DNA of 57,312 bases from positions 1 to 57,312 of the forward strand of contig JACQYL010000046.1 of assembly GCA_016208165.1 (NCBI GenBank), read 5' to 3'. Shown in pieces: positions 9,278 through 17,123 of the stretch (position 1 is the first letter of the stretch; every line of letters starts with the position of its first letter). Position numbers and translations under genes: made by a program. The notes beneath the pieces are model-generated. The model saw only the letters and a list, made by a program, of their open reading frames with translations. It had not been told where the DNA came from and made no database searches. The DNA is from Deltaproteobacteria bacterium (GTDB taxonomy: Bacteria > Desulfobacterota > Desulfarculia > JACQYL01).

Positions 9278-9312
9278 CCCCTCCGCCGGGGAATTCGGGC
9301 CGGGCGGAGGGG
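9278..9312. terminator. Hairpin downstream of the diheme protein gene
   Basis: CCCCTCCGCC (9278-9287) and GGCGGAGGGG (9303-9312) form a perfect 10-bp stem with a 15-base loop, just after the stop of the minus-strand gene ending at 9337. There is no clear uridine run, so it may be a terminator or an mRNA-stabilising hairpin. Confidence 0.5.
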
Positions 9313-9336
9313 ATTCGAAAGTTCAGCGGGAGGGTG

Positions 9337-10824
9337 CTACTGAGTCACGGACACCGAATTCAGGACCCAGTACACTCCGTTGGGATCCGAAGGATTCGCG
9401 TACGGTGCGAGGGTCAGGTGGTATACGGCGCCGTTGTAGAGGATACAGGGAATGTCGATGTTCGCGTTTTCGTCCACGGCTACGAAAGTCGTGTTCCGCG
9501 CGCCGGCCGCCGCCGGGGTGACCGACCCCAAGGTCCAGTACAAACCGGCCGGATCTTCCGGGTTGGGATAGAACGTAAACGTGGCCTGATAGCGCGCTCC
9601 CATGTATTCCACGCTCGGGGCGACGATACCGGCGGTGGTGGAGTCCGCGGTGGCCACGGGACAAGCGTCTCCTCCGGCGAGGGCCCCATAGACCAGGATT
9701 TTGCCTTCATCCACGTACTGCCATCCCGCCTCGAGTATGTTGACGTCCGTCGTGCCCTCGGGCAACGGTTCCACCCGGATGATGGTTGCGGATCGCGATG
9801 AGAAACCGGCGTTGTGATCCCAATCCTCCGTATAGGGCCAGATCACGTTCTGGTCTTCCGCTCTCGAAGACTGGTCCGGTGGACTGGTGACTTTCTGGGG
9901 AGGCGCCACCCGGAAAGGGCCTTCTCCATCCAGACTGTTATCCTCGTTCAGCACGCCCGGATCCATGTAAGCCCCGTCCCGCTTGACCGCCAGGATCAGT
10001 TTGAGTCCATCGGGATTCACTATGAGATCCTGGTCATTTCGTCCCTGGCACGAAGGCGCGCTGTAATCGCACCAGCCGATCTCGGGGTTCAGCGCCTGGT
10101 CCGCCTGAGCTTGGTAGTGATATACGGCCTCGGGATACACTCCATTGACGTGGTACAATGAGGGGCTGTCCACCGGGTTAATGGGGTGGTCGTTCGAGAA
10201 ACCGTCGGGTGCATACACCCGGATTCCCGTGGCTGAGTTCAGGGCGCTCGCGTCATTTAAAAGCTGCTCCATCACCACCCCGGAGTACTCGGCGTAAAAG
10301 TCCCCCGACCGGGAAGTGTTCAGCAACAGGAACTGAGTGTGCTGAGGCATGGCCTCCAGCTGAGCTTTGGTATACACCCGAAAGGGCGCCGGGATTTTGC
10401 TCGGATCGTCGCTTGCGTCTCCCGGATAACGAACGGCGTCGATCTCGGCCTTGTTCGAGTACGTGTCTCCATCCGAATCCGTCCCCTCGATGGCCTGCAC
10501 GGCAGCCTGGTTCCGTCCGTTCGCCAGATAATCTTTTCCGTAACTGTTCAGTGTTCCGAAGATGTCGCCGCTGCCGTCGTACCCGTAGGTGGCGTGGCAA
10601 TACTGGCAGCTGCCGGCGGTCACGGTTCGGTCTCTGTCGTCAATGTATTCTCCCCCCGTGTGACACAGCGCGCAGTGATCCAACTTGGTGGCCACCTTGT
10701 CCGGATACAGCGCCGTGAAGTTATCGGAATCCATCTCACCTTGGTGGTCGTACGCAGCCATTGCCGGCGAGGCCGCAAAAACGACCATGACCAGTAGGAC
10801 GAAGCCTACCATTCCCTTCCTCAT
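9337..10824 (-). CDS. Secreted GEGP-motif diheme c-type cytochrome
   Basis: The 495-residue product starts with a clear Sec signal peptide (MRKGMVGFVLL...AASPAMA). Two heme c sites follow, CALCH at 51-55 and CQYCH at 73-77, with a calcium-loop-like GTDSDGDTYSN segment. The middle part contains LDGEGPFRVAPPQ, the GEGP motif shared with molybdopterin-oxidoreductase-like folds and used to name the family 'GEGP motif-containing diheme protein'. The C-terminus holds two related segments of the pattern Y-GA-Y/F-L/F-PNP-DP-G-YW-L-SV (about 410-495). The start at 10824 is chosen because AAGGAG lies six bases upstream and the signal peptide begins there. The protein should sit in the periplasm or outside the membrane and take part in electron transfer. 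The substrate is unknown. Confidence 0.75.
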   Translation of the reverse strand: MRKGMVGFVLLVMVVFAASPAMAAYDHQGEMDSDNFTALYPDKVATKLDHCALCHTGGEYIDDRDRTVTAGSCQYCHATYGYDGSGDIFGTLNSYGKDYLANGRNQAAVQAIEGTDSDGDTYSNKAEIDAVRYPGDASDDPSKIPAPFRVYTKAQLEAMPQHTQFLLLNTSRSGDFYAEYSGVVMEQLLNDASALNSATGIRVYAPDGFSNDHPINPVDSPSLYHVNGVYPEAVYHYQAQADQALNPEIGWCDYSAPSCQGRNDQDLIVNPDGLKLILAVKRDGAYMDPGVLNEDNSLDGEGPFRVAPPQKVTSPPDQSSRAEDQNVIWPYTEDWDHNAGFSSRSATIIRVEPLPEGTTDVNILEAGWQYVDEGKILVYGALAGGDACPVATADSTTAGIVAPSVEYMGARYQATFTFYPNPEDPAGLYWTLGSVTPAAAGARNTTFVAVDENANIDIPCILYNGAVYHLTLAPYANPSDPNGVYWVLNSVSVTQ

Positions 10825-11021
10825 TTCTTTCTCCTTTTTCGCCATCCGTGTAATGGAAAAACGGTTCATGGGTCCCCTCCAAATACCTAGCACTCAAACC
10901 ATGCATCACGCCCCGAAAGGCGGATGCCGAAAAGCCGCGTCTCGATCCCTCCATGAACCCCGAGGGCCTTGCCTCGACGGCCGGAACCGCCGTGTGAAAT
11001 GCTTCATGCTTCCGAGATGTG

Positions 11022-12451
11022 TCAGAACTCGAATTGGAAACGGGCCGTGAGCACATCCTACCGATCGCTGTATATGGACTCGCCGGTGAGGGAATCCCGG
11101 TCTATTTTCAGGGGTCGATCGAATTCGGTTCGCGTGGCGTCCAGAATCAGCCGTAGGTTGGGATCGAGGTACCAGTTGACCGCCAGAGTGTACGCTTCCG
11201 CTTTTCGGACCGAATCGCCTTAAATATTCCGTTTTTGTAGGTCGGACGTTCTCCTGTGACCATCCACAGGAGCGATACGTAGGTATCCTCGAGGTCCACG
11301 TCGAACTGGTCCGCACTGGTGGTGATGTCCCGGTATTGGACCTTGATATACTCGCTCGCCAGGGCAAACGGACCATAGGCCCAACCCAATTCCGCCCCGT
11401 ACCGGTACCGTTTGTCCGCTTCGCGGATGACGTTGAACTTGGCTGAGGTGGCAACGTCAAAAAAGGTGGTGAGACCCGTTGTTTTGACGTTAATATTCAC
11501 ATTGTTCCGATCGATGCGGGCGTATCCCAGAGATCCGCCGATTTGAAAGTCCTCCAGCCAGGGGAGGCCCCACTCTCTGAAGGGGGCGAACACCAGCCGC
11601 CCGGTGAATTCGGGCTCGTCCACGTCTCCCCCGGTAGCGTCGTCCTCACCGTCGCCATTGAACAGACCCAGGCCGTAGTTGACCCGGTCGTCCCACACGG
11701 AAGCGTGAACCATGACACCCAGGTCCCTACCCGGAGTGAGGTAATACCCCATGGACCGCTCGGCAAAGACAATGTTCTTGTCCTTGGTGACCTGCTCGAG
11801 GCTGAACGGTTCCTTGAACTGGCCCAGGCGAACGGAAAGGTAGGGGAGCAGGTGAACGTCCCCGTAGGCGTCCAGCAGACGACGACTGCCCGCACCCTGG
11901 AATTCATACTCGAATTTGTAATCAAAGTGACTGGTCAACCAGCCTTCAAGAAGCAGGCGCGCGCGCCGGATATCGAATTTGTTCTGGTCCGGATCTTCAC
12001 TGTCGTAGTCATAGTAACGATAGTCCGTCTGCAGCAACCCTCCGACCCGCAGCGAGAACACGTCCGGCTCGGTTGTCCTCAGCCAAAAACCCTCCTCGTA
12101 CACGGCTTCAAGTGCGAGCCCCGTCTCCTCTTTTTCGCCCGGCGAGGGCTTGGATTCCTCGGACGGGAGCGGCTTCGCTTGTTCCGGTTCTTTCTCCGCG
12201 AGCGCCTGTTCTCTGCGTAACAGCTCCTGTTCACGCTGTTCCAGAGCCTGCTCTTTTTCCAGGAGGAGCCGTTGATCCCTCGCGATGATCCGACGCATGG
12301 TCTCGGCTTCCGCCGGCGTGAGGGCGCCTTTTTGCTCGAGCAGTTCCACCAACTGCTGCAACGCCCGGTCTTGGGCCCGGAGTGGTGAAGCCATGCAGAA
12401 AAAGTAGGCCGTTGCCACGGCGAGCAGGATACAGATCGCTTTCCATCTCAT
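11022..12451 (-). pseudogene. Phosphate-selective porin O/P (OprO/OprP-like), decayed
   Basis: From 12451 the frame has a signal peptide (MRWKAICILL...SPLRAQ), an N-terminal coiled coil rich in Glu/Gln/Arg (about 20-80) and a porin O/P barrel with typical stretches such as DIRRARLLLEG, LRLGQFKEPFSLE-like and WMVTGERPTYKNGIF. Near 11210-11225 the frame shifts: the expected final strands (AEAYTLAVNWYLDPNLRLILD) continue in another frame, and about 40 residues usual between these segments are missing. That second frame then meets a TAG at 11058-11060 before the terminal DVLTARFQFEF and TGA at 11022. An internal deletion with frameshift plus a nonsense codon make a functional barrel unlikely. The uninterrupted frame alone ends at 11147 with a foreign tail. 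A sequencing error would have to explain two separate lesions. Confidence 0.8.
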
Positions 12452-12910
12452 GGGGCCAAGTCCTCGGGATCGGAACGAAAAGAAAAGGTCATTCGATGTC
12501 GACATGTTACAGAACCATGTGAAAAATAGACCAAGACGGTTTCTTATGTCAAGATAGATATATGTCATGCTCGATATAAATATCGCCTTCGGATCTCCAA
12601 AGTCCGGTTTCCCGGAATCGTGCAGGAACCCAGGTCAAAGGCCGAAGATCCGGAGGCGAACAGGAACGATTTTCGCTTTAGTCTCTTGCACACCCAACCC
12701 CTTAAAGGTTACACTTCGCCTTTAACGGACGTTTCATGAATGCGTTGGAATTCGACACGCGCAACACCGGCGGTGCTTCGACGATCGGCGGCTCGATTGC
12801 GGTACCCGCTCGGCATCGAGCGAGGGAAGACCGCTATCGAGCAGTCCGGTTCCATCCTGCAGGTTCGGTTACTTTTACCCTTAGCAGCCCGTTGAAAAAG
12901 CCGGGTTGTT
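12452..12910. other. Intergenic region upstream of the repeat element
   Basis: Apart from the divergent promoter areas expected here, I see no gene. At 12888-12910 a partial copy of the start of the following element (GCCCGTTGAAAAAGCCGG) precedes the full element, so the repeat may be nested or partly duplicated. Confidence 0.4.
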
Positions 12911-13035
12911 ACAGGCCGTTGAAAAACGATGAGATGCAAGGCACGCAAATCCCGAGGAATGAGGCGTACATAGAGTACGTCGCAGTGACGAGGGATGAAG
13001 CGCAACGCCGCAGATCGCGTTTTTCGACGGCCTGT
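12911..13035. repeat. Palindrome-bounded repeat element, MITE/REP-like
   Basis: The 125-base unit begins ACAGGCCGTTGAAAAACG and ends with its near-perfect reverse complement CGTTTTTCGACGGCCTGT (one mismatch in 18). Its interior is itself imperfectly self-complementary, with GGCGTAC/GTACGTC around a short ATAGA loop and ATCCC/GGGAT further out, so transcribed RNA would fold into one long hairpin. The form is that of a non-autonomous inverted-repeat element of the kind found in many copies in delta-proteobacterial genomes, as I recall. Only this copy and the partial one just before it are seen in the window. Its right end runs directly into the ribosome binding site of the next gene. Confidence 0.7.
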
Positions 13036-13047
13036 TAGGAGGAGTTC

Positions 13048-14181
13048 ATGCGCCTATCAGAAGATCAGATCTTGATTCGGGATACGGTTGCGAGATTCAC
13101 CCGGAATGAAGTGTTTCCCATCGCCGAGAAGATGGACCGGGACGACTATTGGCCTGAAGACATGTTCCCGAAATTGGGGGACCTGGGAGTCCTGGGAATC
13201 ACCGTTTCTGAAAAATACGGGGGCATTGACGGCACTCCCCTAACTCACGTGCTGGTGACCGAGGAACTGGCCAAGGGCAGCGCGGCCGTGTCGCTGAGTT
13301 ATGGGGCCCATTCCAACCTGTGCGTTCATAATCTCTTTACTCACGGCAACGAAACCCAGAGGATGAACTACCTCCCCTCCCTCTGTTCCGGCCGGCACGT
13401 CGGAGCTTTGGCCATCACGGAACCGCAGGCGGGATCGGACGCTGTAAGTATCCAATTATCCGCCGTAAGAGACGGAGACGCCTACCGGCTCAACGGCACC
13501 AAGATGTTCATCACCAACGCCCCCATTGCGGACACTATGATCGTTTACGCCAAGACCGACAAAGCCAAAGGGGCTCATGGCATCACCGCTTTTGTCGTGG
13601 AGCGCGGCTTCGAAGGATTTTCCATATCCCGCAATCTGGAAAAGATGGGCTGCAAGGGATCTCCCACCGGGGAGGTGGTTTTCGATAACTGCCGGGTCCC
13701 GGCGTCGAACTTGCTCGGTGAATTGAATCGCGGCGTCGAGGTGATGATGTCCGGACTGGACATCGAGCGGGTGGTCATGGCGGGCATGTGCCTCGGCGTA
13801 TCCGATTCCGCTTTCCGGGCGTCTTTGAAATATTCGAAGGAGCGCGAGCAATTCGGAAGTCCCATCTCGCACTTCCAGTTGATACAAGCGAAACTAGCGG
13901 ATATGTACACCAATCTGGAAGCAGCCCGCTTGCTGGTGTACGACACGGCCGAGCGCAGTGCTTCGGGCCAAAGGCTTCGCAAGGAATCCGCCGCGGCCAT
14001 TTTGTTCGCGGCGGAAACCACCACCAAGATCTGTAACGAAGCCGTTCAGATCCACGGCGGTTACGGTTACATGCTCGAATTCCCGGTCAACCGTTATTTA
14101 AGGGACGCCAAGCTGGCCGAAATCGGAGCCGGCACCTCGGAAATCCGACGCCTCCTGATCGCCAGGGAGCTGCTCAAATAG
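13048..14181 (+). CDS. Acyl-CoA dehydrogenase, isovaleryl-CoA dehydrogenase type
   Basis: The 377-residue flavoenzyme has the three-part acyl-CoA dehydrogenase layout: helical N-domain (1-120), beta domain with the FAD-contacting AITEPQAGSD (122-131), and helical C-domain ending QIHGGYGYMLEFPVNRYLRDAK. The catalytic base appears to be Glu240 in SGLDIERVVMAG, the position used by isovaleryl-CoA dehydrogenase. At the alternative medium-chain site the motif is GAGTSEIRR with Gly instead of Glu. It should oxidise a branched or short acyl-CoA in leucine-type degradation and hand electrons to ETF. AGGAGG lies five bases upstream of the ATG and abuts the end of the repeat element. The acyl-CoA ligase follows on the same strand. 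Confidence 0.88.
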   Translation: MRLSEDQILIRDTVARFTRNEVFPIAEKMDRDDYWPEDMFPKLGDLGVLGITVSEKYGGIDGTPLTHVLVTEELAKGSAAVSLSYGAHSNLCVHNLFTHGNETQRMNYLPSLCSGRHVGALAITEPQAGSDAVSIQLSAVRDGDAYRLNGTKMFITNAPIADTMIVYAKTDKAKGAHGITAFVVERGFEGFSISRNLEKMGCKGSPTGEVVFDNCRVPASNLLGELNRGVEVMMSGLDIERVVMAGMCLGVSDSAFRASLKYSKEREQFGSPISHFQLIQAKLADMYTNLEAARLLVYDTAERSASGQRLRKESAAAILFAAETTTKICNEAVQIHGGYGYMLEFPVNRYLRDAKLAEIGAGTSEIRRLLIARELLK

Positions 14182-14220
14182 GGGTGGGTTAGGGCTCTCC
14201 CACGAGCTGCAATCGACTTG

Positions 14221-14298
14221 GTGCGCCTCCCGCGGGAGCCTGCCCTGAGCTTGCTGAAAGCCGTGAGCCTGTCGAACCGGTCGAAGGGTGGCGCCTTG
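14221..14298. repeat. Degenerate CCTGAGC-TTGTCGAA-GGG intergenic repeat
   Basis: The segment contains CCTGCCCTGAGCTTGCTGAA and then GCCTGTCGAACCGGTCGAAGGG, variants of a short dispersed repeat known from intergenic regions of many bacterial genomes. Ends GGCGCC/GTGCGCC may allow a weak stem. Its function is unknown. Confidence 0.5.
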
Positions 14299-14323
14299 AT
14301 GAACGGTTTTGAAAGGGGGGAGA

Positions 14324-14357
14324 CGGGGGGAAAACTTTTTCAAAAGTTTTCCCCCCG
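14324..14357. terminator. Perfect 34-base palindrome, terminator-like
   Basis: CGGGGGGAAAACTTTT (14324-14339) and its exact complement (14342-14357) form a 16-bp stem with a 2-base loop, with internal T and A runs. It lies between the acyl-CoA dehydrogenase gene and the ligase gene, 29 bases before the ligase start. It could terminate transcription in one or both directions, so the two genes may not form a simple operon. Confidence 0.55.
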
Positions 14358-14386
14358 TGGATAAATGCCAAGAGGAGAACATCACC

Positions 14387-15931
14387 ATGCCGAGACTCGT
14401 TGCGGGCGATGCGTTGAGGGCCACGGCCCGGAGGCTTCCTGGTAAGACGGCCTTTATCTTCAGGGATCGGCGCATCACGTACGCGGCCTTTGAAGAGCGC
14501 GTGAACCGTCTGGCCAACGGGCTTCTGGGGAAAGGCTACAGCCCCGGGGACCATATCGCCGTGCTGGCGTACAACTGCATCGAGTATTTCGAAATCCTCT
14601 TTGCCTTGGCCAAGGCCGGGATGACGGCCGTACCCGTGAACTTCCGTCTGTCGGAATCGGAGATCGGGTATGTGATCGACCAATCCGACTCGAGGGCCCT
14701 GATCTACGAAGCGGCGTTTCGGGACAAGATCCGGAACAGGCGGGCCGGGTTCGAGAGGATATGGCAGGGGGACGTGGTGGTTTTCGGCGGCGCCGGGGAC
14801 CCGGGCGATGTGGATTACGAAGCCCTGCTCGCGACCTCGAGTCCGTCGGATCCCGAGATCCCGGTGGACGAAACCACGACCTGGTACATCGGTTATACGT
14901 CCGGAACCACGGGGCGCCCCAAGGGCGCCATGCGCTCTCACCGGTCGAACATCCTCCTGGCGGCCAATACGTTCTATCTGGGCGAAGATGACATCATACT
15001 CCTGATCATGCCCATCTTTCACTCGAACTCGATCTGGTTCGGAACCATCAGCGTGTATTGGGGAGCCACCACGGTGATCTATCCTTCGGGTGGGTTCAAT
15101 CCCCGCGAGATCCTCGACACCGTGCAGCGGGAAAAGGTCACGTTCAGTTCGATGGTGCCCACCATGTACAGCTTGATTCTGCAGGCGCCGGACAAGGAAA
15201 ACTTCGATACCCGTTCCCTCAAGACCCTGCTTTGTTCGTCCGCCCCGCTCATGACCACGACCAAGGAGCAGATCCTCGAGTTCTTCGCACACGCGCAACT
15301 CTATGAGGGGTACGGGGCCACCGAGTCGGGAGCGGTGACCCTTCTGGGTCCCAGGGACCAGTACCGGAAGGTCCGTAGCTGCGGCGCGGCCCGTCCGTTC
15401 ACCCGGATCAAGATCCTCGATGCGGCGGGTAATGAATGCGCTGTGGGCGAAGTGGGGGAACTGTTCGCCGTAAGTCCCGGCATGTTCGAGGGTTATTACA
15501 AACAGCCCGAAGCCGACGCCGCGGCGTTTCGAGGCGAATATCTTTCGGTCGGGGACATGGCCACAGTGGACGAGGAGGGATATTACTACATTGTGGATCG
15601 GAAGCACGACATGATCATTTCCGGTGGTGAGAACATCTATCCCACGGAGATCGACGACGTCCTGTCGAAACATCCGAAGATCCTTCAGGCGGCTGTTATC
15701 GGAGTTCCGGACGAGAAGTGGGGGGAGGCCGTCAAAGCGGTGGTGGTTCCCAAACCGGGGGCGGACGTTACGGAGGCGGAGGTCATAGCCTATGCCAAAG
15801 CGCATCTGGCCGGATACAAGTGCCCCAAGTCAGTGGACTTCCGGGATTCCCTTCCCACCAGCCCCACGGGCAAAATCCTGAAACGGGAAATCCGGAAAAT
15901 CTACTGGGAAGGGCGGGACGTCCAAATTTGA
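14387..15931 (+). CDS. AMP-forming acyl-CoA synthetase (ligase)
   Basis: The 514-residue protein belongs to the ANL superfamily, which activates a carboxylic acid as acyl-AMP and transfers it to CoA. Signatures are the P-loop YTSGTTGRPKG (170-180), YEGYGATESG, the hinge and GENIYPTEI segments, and the catalytic lysine near 496 in PTSPTGKILKREI. The start at 14387 is used because GAGGAG lies nine bases upstream and the family's N-terminus begins there. An upstream in-frame ATG at 14309 lies before the palindrome. Paired with the acyl-CoA dehydrogenase it would supply the CoA ester of a fatty or branched acid. The substrate cannot be read from sequence. Confidence 0.85.
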   Translation: MPRLVAGDALRATARRLPGKTAFIFRDRRITYAAFEERVNRLANGLLGKGYSPGDHIAVLAYNCIEYFEILFALAKAGMTAVPVNFRLSESEIGYVIDQSDSRALIYEAAFRDKIRNRRAGFERIWQGDVVVFGGAGDPGDVDYEALLATSSPSDPEIPVDETTTWYIGYTSGTTGRPKGAMRSHRSNILLAANTFYLGEDDIILLIMPIFHSNSIWFGTISVYWGATTVIYPSGGFNPREILDTVQREKVTFSSMVPTMYSLILQAPDKENFDTRSLKTLLCSSAPLMTTTKEQILEFFAHAQLYEGYGATESGAVTLLGPRDQYRKVRSCGAARPFTRIKILDAAGNECAVGEVGELFAVSPGMFEGYYKQPEADAAAFRGEYLSVGDMATVDEEGYYYIVDRKHDMIISGGENIYPTEIDDVLSKHPKILQAAVIGVPDEKWGEAVKAVVVPKPGADVTEAEVIAYAKAHLAGYKCPKSVDFRDSLPTSPTGKILKREIRKIYWEGRDVQI

Positions 15932-15966
15932 AAGATGGGGTCCGCATCGGCCCGGGGAAGCCGATC

Positions 15967-17052
15967 CTATTCGTCCACGATGTCCGACGGCAGGCGGCTT
16001 CCTCCTTTGTCGCCAAACAGGATCGAGCGATTTCGACCTTCCTGCTTCGCCCGGTACAGGGCCCGATCCGCACGCTCGATCCAATCGCCGTGTTTCTTTA
16101 TATTGCCTTCCACTTCAGCGATCCCGAAACTGGCCGTACACTGGCCATCACGTTTGTTCTGCAGAATGGATGCCTGGATTTTCTTTCTAAGCTTTTCCGC
16201 CACAGTGCAAGCTCCCCCGGCATCCGTGTCCGGTAGGACGATGCCGAACTCGTCCCCCCCAAAACGACCCACAATATCCGTTTGGCGCAGACCTGCTCGT
16301 AACAGCTTAGCTATGTCTCGAATGACTTCATCTCCCGTCGCGTGCCCGTATCGATCATTGATATCCTTGAAGTGATCGATATCGATCAGGATCAGAGAAC
16401 TCGAGCCTTTGCTACGTTTGCATCGGTGAAATTCGATACCGACAAGTTCTTCCCAATACCTGCGGTTGTACAGATCCGACATGCCGTCCGTCTGGCTCAA
16501 TGACTCGAGCTGTCTTTTTTGCCGGCTCAGCTCGAGTGAAAGCCGATGGCTGATCATGCCGATGTGCAGGGGGAAAACCGTCAACATGGGCAGGCAGCTC
16601 AGTACATTCAACATGGTCGACTCGGGCTTCAGATCGAATCCAAAAATCAGAACGGCCAACACCCCCGCTGTTATGTGAGCGAACATCCCTTTGATAAACA
16701 GGCGGATCCCACCCACACTGATGTTGTCCATGCTCATCATGATCAGAATGAGGACGCTGGGCAATACATTGAACGACATCAACGGGACCCATAGTCCCCC
16801 CAGAAACGAATCGATCATCAGATTTCGTATTTCGGCTTTGTACGGATTGCGGCTGTGTTTCGCCCATATGTACGCTATGTGCGGCCACAAAAAGCCGTTC
16901 GCGACGAGTCCCGCCCAGAACGGAACGGGCATGGCCTTTTGATAGAAAACCGTCGCCACGCAGAGGAAGCCTAATCCCAGCCCCACGATACGCGGAGTGT
17001 AGATTCGTCTGGCAAACCTGGTCCCTCGAAGTCTGTTCCGCTTCATAGGCAT
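15967..17052 (-). CDS. Membrane diguanylate cyclase, MASE2-GGDEF (DgcC/AdrA-like)
   Basis: The 361-residue protein begins with a MASE2 membrane sensor of about five helices (20-180), recognisable from FARRIYTPRIVGLGLGF and the FLWPHIAY and NVLPSVLILIMM stretches also seen in enterobacterial DgcC. A GGDEF domain follows (about 195-350) with an intact catalytic motif GGDEF at 265-269 and a product-inhibition site RQTD at 256-259. It should make cyclic di-GMP at the inner membrane, with feedback inhibition. The ATG at 17052 is the most likely start, because the frame's earlier ATG lies inside the neighbouring oxidoreductase gene. The ribosome binding site is weak. The gene converges with the acyl-CoA ligase. 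Confidence 0.85.
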   Translation of the reverse strand: MPMKRNRLRGTRFARRIYTPRIVGLGLGFLCVATVFYQKAMPVPFWAGLVANGFLWPHIAYIWAKHSRNPYKAEIRNLMIDSFLGGLWVPLMSFNVLPSVLILIMMSMDNISVGGIRLFIKGMFAHITAGVLAVLIFGFDLKPESTMLNVLSCLPMLTVFPLHIGMISHRLSLELSRQKRQLESLSQTDGMSDLYNRRYWEELVGIEFHRCKRSKGSSSLILIDIDHFKDINDRYGHATGDEVIRDIAKLLRAGLRQTDIVGRFGGDEFGIVLPDTDAGGACTVAEKLRKKIQASILQNKRDGQCTASFGIAEVEGNIKKHGDWIERADRALYRAKQEGRNRSILFGDKGGSRLPSDIVDE

Positions 17053-17123
17053 GGCCGGCAGTGCGGAGCGCCTTTGGTCCGCTTTTTGTGACAACTGCGT
17101 GATAGGATCATACCTCTTACCCT

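Noticed and set aside
11058-11060. TAG in the porin gene as a possible pyrrolysine codon
   Set aside because: The same gene also has a deletion and a frameshift, so decay is the simpler explanation.
14189-15805. Minus-strand open frame of 538 codons opposite the acyl-CoA ligase
   Set aside because: It is the antisense shadow of a clear ligase gene in GC-rich DNA and has no domain of its own.
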